From NCBI GenBank assembly GCA_026874595.1, contig CM049313.1, positions 58,425,159 to 58,489,158 on the forward strand: a stretch of DNA of 64,000 nt, written 5' to 3'. This document shows positions 37,456 through 49,032 of the stretch, in pieces (position 1 is the stretch's first letter; every line of letters begins with the position of its first letter). A program made the position numbers and the translations under genes. The DNA comes from Sipunculus nudus (lineage: Eukaryota > Annelida > Sipuncula > Golfingiida > Sipunculidae). The notes beneath the pieces were generated by a model. That model was given only the letters and a program-made list of their open reading frames with translations, was not told the origin of the DNA and ran no database searches.

Positions 37456-38674
37456 TATCCGCGACACGGGATACACTAAGCCTTTAGTCTTGAAATACTC
37501 CAGTAAGCCTTTGTCACTATTAATATATGGTGAATGCGGGATACGGGTTACCCAAACCCTTCGAACCTGAAATACTCAAGTAAGTGTTTGTTACAATTCA
37601 TATATGCTATATCCGTGACACGAGTTACGCTATCCCTTCGGGCATGAAATACTCCCGTAAGTGTTTGCCAGTATTAATATATGGAATATCCGGCATACGG
37701 GTTACCCTAACCCTTCGGGCATGAAATACTCAGGTTAATGTTTGTCATTATTAATATGTGCTATATCCGGGATACTGGTTACCCTAACCCTTCGGGCATG
37801 AAATACTCCTTTTATTGTCACTATTAATATACGTATATCCGGGATAAGGGTTACCCGATCCCTGCGGGCATGAAATAATATAGGAAGTGTTTGTCACTTT
37901 TAAAATACGGAATATTCGGGATACGGGTGACCCTACTCCTCCGAGCATTAAATACACCAGTAAGTGTCAGATATGGTGAATGCGGGATACGGGTTACCCA
38001 AACCCTTCGAACCTGAAATACTCAAGTAAGTGTTTGTTACAATTCATATATGCTATATCCGTGACACGGGTTACGCTATCCCTTCGGGCATGAAATACTC
38101 CCGTAAGTGTTTGTCAGTATTAATATATGGAATATCCGGCATACGGGTTACCCTTACCCTTCGGGCATGAAATACTCAGGTAAATGTTTGTCATTATTAA
38201 TGTGTGCTATATCCGGGATACTGGTTACCCTAACCCTTCGGGCATGAAATACTCCTTTTATTGTCACTATTAATATACGTATATCCGGGATAAGGGTTAC
38301 CCGATCCCTACGGGCATGAAATAATATAGGAAGTGTTTGCCACTATTTAATATATGCTATATCCGGGATACAGGTTACCCTAAACCTTCGAGTATGAAAT
38401 ACTCCAGTAAGTGTTTGTCACTAATAACGTATGCTATATCTGAGATACGGGTTACCCTAACCCTTCGGGCATGAAATACTCCAGTAAGTGTTTGTCACTA
38501 TTAATAAATGCTATATCCGGGATACGGGTAACCCCTAACCCTTCGGGCATGAAATACTCCAGTAAATGTTTGTCACTATCAATATATGCAGTATCCGGGA
38601 TACGGGTTACCCTAACCCTTCGACCATGAAATACTCCAGTAAGTGTTTGTCACTATTGATATATGCTATATCCG

Positions 38675-41183
38675 CGACACGGGTTACACTAAGCCTTTAG
38701 TCTTGAAATACTCCAGTAAGCCTTTGTCACTATTAATATATGGTGAATGCGGGATACGGGTTACCCAAACCCTTCGAACCTGAAATACTCAAGTAAGTGT
38801 TTGTTACAATTCATATATGCTATATCCGTGACACGAGTTACGCTATCCCTTCGGGCATGAAATACTCCCGTAAGTGTTTGCCAGTATTAATATATGGAAT
38901 ATCCGGCATACGGGTTACCCTAACCCTTCGGGCATGAAATACTCAGGTTAATGTTTGTCATTATTAATATGTGCTATATCCGGGATACTGGTTACCCTAA
39001 CCCTTCGGGCATGAAATACTCCTTTTATTGTCACTATTAATATACGTATATCCGGGATAAGGGTTACCCGATCCCTGCGGGCATGAAATAATATAGGAAG
39101 TGTTTGTCACTTTTAAAATACGGAATATTCGGGATACGGGTGACCCTACTCCTCCGAGCATTAAATACACCAGTAAGTGTCATATATGGTGAATGCGGGA
39201 TACGGGTTACCCAAACCCTTCGAACCTGAAATACTCAAGTAAGTGTTTGTTACAATTCATATATGCTATATCCGTGACACGGGTTACGCTATCCCTTCGG
39301 GCATGAAATACTCCCGTAAGTGTTTGTCAGTATTAATATATGGAATATCGGGCATACGGGTTACCCTTACCCTTCGGGCATGAAATACTCAGGTAAATGT
39401 TTGTCATTATTAATGTGTGCTATATCCGGGATACTGGTTACCCTAACCCTTCGGGCATGAAATACTCCTTTTATTGTCACTATTAATATACGTATATCCG
39501 GGATAAGGGTTACCCGATCCCTACGGGCATGAAATAATATAGGAAGTGTTTGTCACTTTTAAAATACGGAATATTCGGGATACGGGTGACCCTACTCCTC
39601 CGAGCATTAAATACACCAGTAAGTGTTTACTCAGTGTTTGTCACTATGAATATATGGTATTTAAGGGATACGGGTTACCCTAACCCTTTCTGCTTGTCAC
39701 TATGAATATATGGTATATCCGGAATACGGGTTACCCTAACCCTTTCTGCTTGTCACTATGAATATATGGTATATCCGGGATACAGGTTACCCTAAACCTT
39801 CGAGAATGAAATTCTCCAGTAAGTGTTTGTCACTATTAATGTATGCTATATCTGAGATACGGGTTACCCTTCGGGCATGAAATACTCCAGTAAGTGTTTG
39901 TCACTATTAATAAATGCTATATCCGGGATACGGTTAACCCCTAACCCTTCGGGCATGAAATACTCCAGTAAATGTTTGTCACTATCAATATATGCAATAT
40001 CCGGGATACGGGTTACCCTAACCCTTCGACCATGAAATACTCAAGTAAGTGTTTGTCACTATTGATATATGCTATATCCGCGACACGGGTTACACTAAGC
40101 CTTTAGTCTTGAAATACTCCAGTAAGCCTTTGTCACTATTAATATATGGTGAATACGGGATACGGGTTACCCAAACCCTTCGAACCTGAAATACTCAAGT
40201 AAGTGTTTGTTACAATTCATATATGCTATATCCGTGACACGGGTTACGCTATCCCTTCGGGCATGAAATACTCCAGTAAGTGTTTGTCAGTATTAATATA
40301 TGGAATATCCGGCATACGGGTTACCCTAACCCTTATGGCATGAAATACTCAGGTAAATGTTTGTCATTATTAATATGTGCTATATCCGGGATACTGGTTA
40401 CCCTAACCCTTCGGGCATGAAATACTCCTTTATTGTCACTATAAATATACGTATATCCGGGATAAGGGTTACCCGATCCCTGCGGGCATGAAATAATATA
40501 GGAAGTGTTTGTCACTTTTGAAATACGGAATATTCGGGATACGGGTGACCCTACTCCTCCGAGCATTAAATACACCAGTAAGTGTCAGATATGGTGAATG
40601 CGGGATACGGGTTACCCAAACCCTTCGAACCTGAAATACTCAAGTAAGTGTTTGTTACAATTCATATATGCTATATCCGTGACACGGGTTACGCTATCCC
40701 TTCGGGCATGAAATACTCCCGTAAGTGTTTGTCAGTATTAATATATGGAATATCCGGCATACGGGTTACCCTAACCCTTCGGGCATGAAATACTCAGGTA
40801 AATGTTTGTCATTATTAATATGTGCTATATCCGGGATACTGGTTTCCCTAACCCTTCGGGCATGAAATACTCCTTTTATTATCGCTCTTAATATACGTAT
40901 ATCCGGGATAAGGGTTACCCGATCCCTGCGGGCATGAATAATATAGGAAGTGTTTGTCACTTTTAAAATACGGAATATTCGGGATACGGGTGACCCTACT
41001 CCTCCGAGCATTAAATACACCAGTAAGTGTTTACTCAGTGTTTGTCACTATGAATATATGGTTTTTACGGGATACGGGTTACCCTAACCCTTTCTGCTTG
41101 TCACTATGAATATATGGTATATCCGGGATACGGGTTACCCTAACCCTTTCTGCCTGTCACTATGAATATATGCTATATCCGGG
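38675..41183. repeat. Satellite higher-order block C, copy 2
   Basis: Near-identical to 33182-35690 including the 56-bp short monomers and the ATTATCGCTCTT variant. The array ends about 350 bp later with more diverged units, as is usual at satellite edges. Confidence 0.87.
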
Positions 41184-41529
41184 GCACGGGTTACCCTAAC
41201 CCTTCAGGCATGAATACACGAGTAAGTGTTTGTCACTATTAATATATGGTATATCCTGGATACGGGTGACACTAAGCCTTCGGACATGAAATACTTCAGT
41301 AAGTGTTTGTCACTATCCGGGATACAGGTTACCCTAACCCTTTCGGCATGAAATACTCCAATAAGTGTTTGTCACATTTAATATATGTTATATCCGGGAT
41401 ACGGGTTGCCCTAACCTTTAGCGCATGAAATACTCCAATAAGTGTTTGTCACATTTAATATATACTATATCCGGGATACGGGTTACCCGATCCCTTCGGG
41501 CATGAAAGACTCCAATAAATGTTGGTCAC

Positions 41530-42258
41530 GTACTATTTATTACAATGTTCAAGGTACAACCGATGTCGATCCGACATGTCCACGTTCATTTAAACAGCAT
41601 TTGACGAAGAAAAATACGATGTATATTTCTGTATCAGACTTGATCCTACAACATAAACTGGAAACGAAAAGTGAAAAGAATTCATATTACATGGGAGAAA
41701 TGCCGCATCAGACTTTCTAAGAGATAAGATACACATAGTCTTAACACGGTTTATTACACAAACTAAACTTTTAAATGATACAATGTATATATACCACAGT
41801 GCCTCACTACTTATTTCTTGAACCCGCTTCTAGTGCAAAATATAGTTAACGGTTATCCTTCATGTATTGTTTTCACGTCTGTTTATGTTTAGACATTCTG
41901 TAAGATTATTTGTCGCCTGTATTATGGTGTATATATTTTATCACGTGCTTATATGTCACCTTATGCTTAAATGTCACCTTATGCTTAAATTTATATATGT
42001 TGTGATCGTAATTGTTAACATGTTATACATGTTTACAGGAGAGCATGTCTATTAGCCAATGGCTACTTTGTAATCCTGTTAATATAAATATGTTCAAACC
42101 ACGAAGATTTTGTAAGAGAAGGGCGACAATGGTTTGGAACAAGTGTTTTTCAAAATTAAATGTTAATATATCATTAATGATTATTTGAATAAAAAAAATA
42201 CAATGAACTGAAGCATAAATTATTCCAGAATTATGTCTATGATTAGTCAGTAACAAGC
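41530..42258. other. Unique spacer between two tandem arrays
   Basis: AT-rich sequence without recognised coding potential. It contains a short doubled segment (CACCTTATGCTTAAATGT, 41957-41990). The 92-codon + frame at 41442-41720 starts in the satellite and has no domain I know. Confidence 0.5.
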
Positions 42259-42259
42259 A

Positions 42260-44225
42260 CTGGTTATTTCGCAGGTCTGTTTTGCTACCGTGCACATTGC
42301 GCTTTGCTGTCGCTAGTTAATATTGCCCGTAACACCTGCTACTGCGCAGGTCAATGTGTTACTCTGCGACTACTAATTCCTTAATCGCCTATTGCAAAGC
42401 TTGTTGCAGGCCTATCCGGGCGACCTATGGCTACAAAGACTTGCACTGAAACGAAAGCAGCAAAGTTTCGATCGCAATAGATAGCCTCCATGGTTACTCG
42501 CTAGCGCGCAAATCTGATTTGCTACCGCGCACATTGCGCATTGCAATCGCAGCTAAATATGGTCGATGGCACTTGCTACCGCGCAAACCTATTTCCTACT
42601 TTGCGACAGTTAATTGCTACCGCGCATATTGGTCTGAGTGGTCTTGTCCGAGCGACCTCTGGCAGCAAAGACTTACACTACGTCACCATAGCAGATTTTG
42701 CGATTGCAAATTTATAGTTAACATGGTAGCAGGGCACAACAACTTCCTACCGCGCAGGTCTGTTTGCTACCGCGCACATTGCGCATTGCGTTTGCAGCTG
42801 AATATGACCCATGGCATTTGCTACCGCGCAGATCTGTTTGCTACTTTGCGACAGTTAATTGGTACCGCGCATATTGCTTTGAATGGTCTTGTCCGAGCGA
42901 CATCTGACAGTAAAGACTTGCACTACGTTAACAGTAGCAGATTTTGCGATCGCAAAGACATAGTCCCCATGCATAGGAGCTGACAGCAACTTGCTACCGC
43001 GGAGATCTGTTTGCTACCGCGCACATTGCGCAATGCCAGCTAAATATGACCCATGGCATTTGCTTCCGCGCAGATCTGTTTGCTACTTTGCGACAGTTAA
43101 TTGCTACCGCGCATATTGCTTTGAGTGGTCTTGTCCGAGCGACCTCTGACAGTAAAGAATCGCACTACGTTAACAGTAGCAGATTTTGCGATCGCAAAGA
43201 CATAGTCCCAATGCATAGGAGCTGACAGCAACTTGCTACCGCTCAGGTCTGTTTGCTACCGCGCACATTGCGCATTGCGTTTGCAGCTGAATATGACCAA
43301 GGCATTTGCTACCGCGCAGATCTGTTTGCTACTTTGCGAGAGTTAATTGCTACCGCGCATATTGCTTTGAATGGTCGTGTCCGAGCGACCTCTGACAGTA
43401 AAGACTTGCACTACGTTAACAGTATCAGATTGTGCGATCGCAAAGACATAGTCCCCCTGCATAGGAGCTGACAGCAACTTGCTACCGCGCAGGTCTGTTT
43501 GCTACCGCGCACATTGCGCATTGCGATCGCAGGTTAATATGAACCATGGCCTTTGCTATGCGCAGATCTGTTTGCTACTTTGCGACAATTAATTGCTACC
43601 ACGCATAATGCTTTGAGTGGTCCTGTCCGAGCTGACAGCAACTTGCTACCGCGCAGGTCTGTTTGCTACCGCGCACTTTGCGCATTGTGAACGCAGCTTA
43701 ATATGACCCATGACATTTGCTACTGCGCAGATCTGTTTGCTACTTTGCGATAATTAATTGCTACCGCGCATATCGCTTTGAGTGGTCTTGTCCGAGCGCC
43801 CTCTGGCAGCAAAGACTTGCACTACGTCAACAGAAGCAGATTTTGAAACCATAGCCGCCATGATAGCAATGACAGCCACTTGCTAGCCCGCAGGTCTGAC
43901 TTGCTACCGCGCACTTTGCACATATGAGGCGGTCTGTGCATAGGCCACAAGGGTAGAAATGACAGCCATTTGCTATCGCGCAGTTATGATTTGCTACCGC
44001 GCAGTTTGCGCGTACGAGCCGGTCTGTGTTTGATGGTAGCAAGTCCAGTGGCAGCTCATCGCGCGATGTGGCAAGCAATGCGCAAGGGTAGCAAATGCTA
44101 CTGTGCGACTGCTATTTGCTACCGCGCACTTTGCGCTCAATAGCCTTTGAACGCATAATAGTAGCAAGATGAGTGGATGCTGAGTGCGCGTTGTGCCGGG
44201 CTATGCGCAATGGTAGCAAAGAATC
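42260..44225. repeat. GC-rich tandem repeat, unit about 240 bp, built on TTGCTACCGCGCA
   Basis: The landmark TTGCTACCGCGCACATTGCG or a close variant recurs near 42528, 42768, 43012, 43252, 43498 and 43665. Each unit contains several shorter TTGCTACCGCGCA or TTGCTACTTTGCGAC words plus CCGAGCGACCTCT and GATCGCAAAGACATAG. The 3' end (43860-44225) carries the words in the opposite orientation as well (TGCGCAATGGTAGCAAA). It abuts the next LINE remnant. Open frames here (42519-42983, 43253-43471) repeat with the unit and look non-coding. Confidence 0.9.
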
Positions 44226-44239
44226 CAATAGATTAGTCT

Positions 44240-46190
44240 GAAAAACCGACAGTTCCCCGCATATATGGAACTTCTAGAGTTAGAAGACAAAGAGAATGTT
44301 ACAGATATATATATGTTCAAAAACAAAATGAATTGCAAAAAGAATATATGAAAATAAAACTGAAGAAATAATAAGGAGATCAAAGGAGAAAATAGTACCA
44401 ACTATTTTTATATATAAGAATTTGTTCCTCGCTTTTCGGACAATTTGGGATGGTTAATAGTTTAAAGCTTTATTTTTTCTTTAGATATTGGAAGTAAAAC
44501 ACCCTCACAATAACAAGCTGTCATTACTTTGGTGGAAAAGAAAGATAAAGATAGAACTAAAACAAAGAACTGGCGCCCGATTCCCTTAATAAATATTCAC
44601 TACAAATTATGACAGAGCACTATCCTTTGAATTAAATGGGTAAATCAAAATGGATCCATGAAAATCAGCATGGCTTTATGAAGCATACATCTATTACAGA
44701 AGAAGTGAGAACGGTTTTGGATGTCATCTTTTATACCAATCAAAGCAAGCCCGATGGAATAATAATCGCAATAGACTTAGAAAAAGCTTTTGACTCTTTA
44801 GAATGGAGCTTTATTTATGATACACTGAAATGTTTAAATTTTTGGAACACCTTTATAAAAAGGATGAAATTGTTATACGGTAATGTAGAAGCTTGTGTAA
44901 TGAATTATGGTCACTCCTCAGGGTATTTAAATTGGAAGAGGAGTAAAACAAGGAGATCCGGCTTCACCATACCTTTTCATCTTATATTTAGAAATGATAG
45001 CTATACCTATACGTAATCATCGAAAATGAATGGCATACATATAAAGGTAAAAGAATTAAAACTTTTAATATATGCAGGTGATACAGCTTTTATTGTCCAC
45101 AATATCAACTCTGTTAAACTTGTACTGGATTTGTTAAAACAATTTGCCAAATATTCAGGTCTAAATAGAAAAAGGAAAAAACACAAGCAATGTGGATAGG
45201 GAGATTAAAAGAGAGAAACCTTGAACCGTTAGGATTAAGATGACAGGAACATATTTAAGTTTTTGGTGCATTTGTGTCCAACAATTTTAATAATATTTGC
45301 AAATGTAATTTGAACCGAAGGTTCAAAGCATCCATGAAGTTACAAATATATGGAAACAGAGAAATTTAAAATTTTGCGGTAGGATCATGATAATAAAACT
45401 CTGTATCTCTAAAATTGCACATTAAACATCAAAACTTTACATTGTCAAAGGAATTTAAAGTTAAACTAAATAAGAAACGTTGGATGTTTAAATGGAAAGG
45501 AAAGGCGGAAAGGGAAGAGGTACTTATTAATAAAACCAACATCTGAAGATGGAATTAATAGGTTGGATATTAACAGCTATATTATGACACAACATGTTAT
45601 GTGGACAAAAAAATATTTAGATAAATTAAAAAAAGATTGGAATTTTTTTTCAATTTTGTCAAAGTTTTGGAAATACGGGGCTATTGTTGCAATGCAATTA
45701 TGATATTTATACATTAAAAAATAAATCGTCAGAAACATATATAAATGTATTATTAGCATAGAAAGAATCTGCCAAAAACACTTACCTAGCCCTATTGTGT
45801 GGAATAATAAAAATATAACAGCTGTTGGTAAACCAATTTTCAGTAAATCATCGTTCTAAGCTGGACTTAAATATGCAGGACCGATGTATTACAAAAATGG
45901 AATAGTACTACTGGGTAACTACTGGGTAAATAAAGGAGCAAAACTGTTCATTATCTGATATATCGAACAATAACAAGCCAGGTTGAAAAAGGTAGTTATC
46001 AGGATGAGGTGTATATAGAAGAACAGCCAGGTTTGTATATATGTAATACAAAAGAAGGGGTTAAAAAAGGTAGACTTAATGCATCGTTTCAAAACAGATA
46101 TATGAGTATATGGTGAGCCAGATTAATTTTGGAATACTTGCATGTAAAGAAAAAAATTCCCTACAATATAGTATGATTAAACATATTATA
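44240..46190 (+). mobile_element. Decayed L1/Tx1-type LINE, ORF2 portion
   Basis: Positions 44270-44400 read as a broken pre-RT segment rich in Lys, Glu and Asn. The RT follows from about 44550 and a post-RT segment runs to about 46190, all on the + strand and in several frames. No poly(A) tail or target-site duplication was identified. It lies directly downstream of the GC-rich tandem array. Confidence 0.72.
44560..45180 (+). pseudogene. LINE reverse transcriptase with damaged catalytic motif
   Basis: TKNWRPIPLINIHYK, then after a frame change HENQHGFMKH and IIIAIDLEKAFDSLEW mark RT blocks shared with the 1.6-4.3 kb element. The block around 44960 is frameshifted. The last catalytic motif reads LLIYAGDTAFIV (about 45061-45096): the first Asp of the expected YADD has become Gly. 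It cannot be active. Confidence 0.78.
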
Positions 46191-46199
46191 TAATATTTT

Positions 46200-46480
46200 T
46201 TCAGTGAGGCTATTAGCAAATGTGCGCGGTTTTATCGAGTAGTCGTACCAGAGTACCATGTCAGAACTGCAACTGGTCGCCATGGGGGCTATCCATGTAA
46301 AAGATATTGGTGCCAGAGCTTGCTTATTTTAGTAAAGGTATGAGCAATATCCGCGGTAGCAAATAGAAGTCGCAGTGTAGAACAGCATGTCAGCATGTGG
46401 CTGTCACCTGTTCCCCAAGGGGCTTATCAACTTGCGATCGCACTTTCTCCTCTCCTTCGACTCAGTACATCATTGTTGCC
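46200..46480. repeat. Short GC-rich GCGGTAGCAAAT-type repeat fragment
   Basis: Contains CGCGGTAGCAAATAGAAGTC and the ACTTGCGATCGCAC word, related to the blocks at 18.3 kb and 42.3-44.2 kb. It follows the LINE remnant. Confidence 0.55.
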
Positions 46481-46592
46481 ATAAGTTGCTCAATTCAGAT
46501 TAGGTAAACATAACATCCCATGATGGTATGTGCATGGGGCTTTTCATCCAGAACAGAGAATAGGGCCTAATGTGATTGGCTGGTGGAAAGTG

Positions 46593-46600
46593 TGACGTCA
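46593..46600. promoter_or_regulatory. Full CRE-type palindrome TGACGTCA near an inverted CCAAT
   Basis: The 8-bp palindrome matches the cAMP-response element consensus, and ATTGG (CCAAT on the minus strand) lies at 46574-46578. The pair could belong to a promoter, but no gene start is evident on either side. The minus-strand frame at 46500-46724 has no known domain. Confidence 0.3.
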
Positions 46601-46754
46601 CGGGCAAAATTTGGAAATGATTTGTTTTTATTCTTTCCCGAAAATTTGAGGTTGATGGAATCCGAAATACCAACCTTCTAGGCAAATCGAAGTCAGAGGG
46701 GGCCAAGTGTGTGACAGTGCTCATAGACGTGCCAATAGTCTTTGATCAAATCAC

Positions 46755-47020
46755 ATAACCTTACTTTTTTATGGAAGCATGACTAAAAAAAGTTTCCCTA
46801 CCGGAACTGCGTTTATGCGTTGTGTTTTAAGATAATATAATGGAATTAGGAATATGTTTGCTTGACCTTAACCTACATTTTTTTTGGTGGAAACATGAAT
46901 AAAAAAATGTTTCCCGGATTGCGTTTATGAAAATCTATAAAAAAAATATTTTCATAGGCGTTTGTGTTTTATGATAATATAATGGAATTAGAAAAACGTT
47001 AACTTGACCTTTACTTACGT
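46755..47020. repeat. Direct duplication, offset about 141 bp
   Basis: GATAATATAATGGAATTAG with its flanks (AGTTTCCC..GCGTTTATG upstream, CTTGACCTT downstream) occurs twice. Confidence 0.75.
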
Positions 47021-47029
47021 TATTACACT

Positions 47030-47165
47030 ATGTGCGGTAGCAGATAGTAATCGCACAGCAGAAAAACGGACCTGCGCCGTTACAAGGGGCTTTCAAATGT
47101 TATAATGACGGCTATAGCGATCACGATCTTTGCTAGTTTCGATTTAGTACAAGTGTTTTTGTCAG
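47030..47165. repeat. GC-rich GCGGTAGCAGAT-type repeat fragment
   Basis: Contains GTGCGGTAGCAGATAGTAAT and GACCTGCGCCGTTACAAG, another relative of the 18.3 and 42.3 kb blocks. Confidence 0.5.
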
Positions 47166-47199
47166 AGGTAGCTGTTTCCAGTACAGCTGTATAATATGC

Positions 47200-48150
47200 G
47201 CTGGAAGTGGTGAGGCCATAGAACGGACATATCGTATGTAGCATTTGACAATGACATACTAATTCTCAATGCCTGAAGGATAAGTATTTGTTATACGACG
47301 GACATATCAGTTGATACATGTGGCAAGCACTTAATGGATCACACCATGCCCGGAGAGATTTCGCATATTACGTGGGAACTGTTTTTCCGTGGAAAAAAAA
47401 AGGTTTCGGCTTATTCATATAACGTAGGTTTCACATGCACCCTATCAAAAGCACTTACGGGAGTTTCACATGGTAAAAGGGTTAGGCCTACCTATATCAC
47501 AAATGTATCATATGGCAACTGACACATCACTGACGGAAGTGTTCATTTAAAGAAGAGTGAAGATTACCCATATAAATGGTTTATTGCAAGCCTGAAAGGT
47601 GTTTCATGTGACAACTATCACAAGTACATACTGCAGTATTCAGTGCTCGAAAGTTTACGGTTAGCAATATCACGGAAATATGACACCTATAAGGGGGGAC
47701 TTATTCCTTGACCAAAGGGTAAGGTTAACAACTGTTACGGATATATCAGAAGTACTGTGAGGAGCCCAAAGTGAAGTTATCCATCCCCGTAGGGAAAGGA
47801 TTATCCATATTATGGGCATATCATATGAAACCTGTCACAAGCATTGCCAACGGTAACCCATGCCCGAATGGTTAAGTTACCAAATCTCGGAAATGTCATA
47901 TGCTACCTGCCGCAAGCACTTACTAGATTTTAACATAAAACGGACATATTGCATGTACATGTCAGGTACTTACTGGTGTGTTCCATGCTCGAAGAGGTAG
48001 GGTTACAAATATAAGTGACATATTAGCTGCGACGTGTCGCAAGTATTTTCTGTAATATTGTATGCCGAAGACGCATCAATTATCCACGTAAACAAGCACT
48101 TACTGGAGTATTTCATGCCTGAAGGGTTTTGGTCACCCATATAAGGTACA
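47200..48150. repeat. Diverged, inverted relic array of the 77-bp satellite
   Basis: Reverse-complement words of the main satellite recur here: AAGCACTTACTGGAGTATTT then CATGCCTGAAGGGTT (48091-48127), CATGCCCGAATGGTTAAGTT (47860s) and CATGCTCGAAGAGGTAGGGTT (near 47990). About ten units of roughly 75-110 bp can be followed. They are far more diverged than units of the 22-41 kb array and lie in the opposite orientation. Confidence 0.75.
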
Positions 48151-48159
48151 TATAATCGG

Positions 48160-49030
48160 GTTTATGGCCTGTGTGGATCAAACCAAGAAGCAGGCAAAAT
48201 ATATGTGTAAGCAAACATGCTTTCGGCTAGCAAGATGTGCGTGGAGACAAAAACATGGAGTAGAAGACACTGTTCATTTGCTTTCTTTTTATTGCGATTT
48301 TGTAAATGGTAGCGATATTTTCATGTTTTCCAAATTGAATGAGTGATTTTTCTTTCATTTTCATAGCTCAACTTTGTCCGTCAAAAAAAGCTCATATCCC
48401 GATTAGCAAAAAGAAATTAAATATCCTTTATTACACAAAGCTCACCGTGGCTTGCGCATTATGGACAAGTTCAAGGGGTTCGTTTTAACATATGTGAAGT
48501 ATGTGCGAGTCTGGGCTTTAACACAGAAAAACACTTGTCACGTGATGTGCTGTTACCTGTTGTCTTTGTTGCTTTTTTTATCGAGTTCAAACTCCAGAAA
48601 CTACTAAATGAATTTAAGCCAATATCCTTATTCTATGAGCGAACATCGGTCATAGAAACGTTGTTTACTTATTTAACTGGTCGATAAACTACGGAGTTTG
48701 GGTGAAATCCATTCGACAAATTCACATTCATTTTTCGGTTTGAACATTAGCCGTTTTTATATGCAAAGGTTTTAGTCAAAATTTTTCAACTAATTTGGAT
48801 GAAATTCGATGACATCTTAGTTATCGGAAAGGATCCAGGTCACACTGCCTTGGCTATGCTTAAGGTTCGCCCTGTATTTTTTGTTTATATGTATTAAAGG
48901 GATACACAACATGAATAATTAAAAGGTACAAACAACAATTAATTGAGAACCCATCACAAACTTCGCTCCCACAAGACCCTTATTAACCCTTCCACACTTG
49001 TATTATGAACATAGAATGCAGCAAACACTA
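48160..49030. other. No recognised gene
   Basis: The + frame at 48164-48346 (60 codons, six Cys) has no recognised domain, and splice sites around it are not convincing. The rest is AT-rich. Confidence 0.4.
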
Positions 49031-49032
49031 AC

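Larger units (their letters stand above)
22029..41529. repeat. 77-bp satellite array, about 250 monomers, with telomere-like dyad
   Basis: The monomer is 77 bp. Its landmarks in order are ATACGGGTTACCCTAACCCT, TCGGGCATGAAATACTCC, AGTAAGTGTTTGTCACTATT and AATATATGCTATATCCGGG. Every unit is in the same orientation. GGGTTA-CCC-TAACCC puts two telomere-type hexamers in inverted repeat, followed by a CCC-TTC-GGG mini-hairpin and an ATATA-TGC-TATAT dyad. Divergence between neighbours is moderate, but large blocks are near-identical. Since 77 is not a multiple of 3, successive units are read in three frames; open frames of up to 149 codons here are by-products of the array and not genes. No CENP-B-like box was recognised. 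Confidence 0.97.

Noticed and set aside
22029-41529. CRISPR array
   Set aside because: Regular spacing with repeated words might suggest one, but the whole 77-bp unit is repeated with no unique spacers, and the context is eukaryotic.
22029-41529. True telomere or interstitial telomeric array
   Set aside because: Only about one and a half CCCTAA units occur per 77 bp, and never as a long uninterrupted hexamer run.
42519-42983. 154-codon + strand frame with repeated Cys/Tyr/Arg words
   Set aside because: It follows the GC-rich tandem unit, recurs in shorter form at 43253, and contains no known domain.
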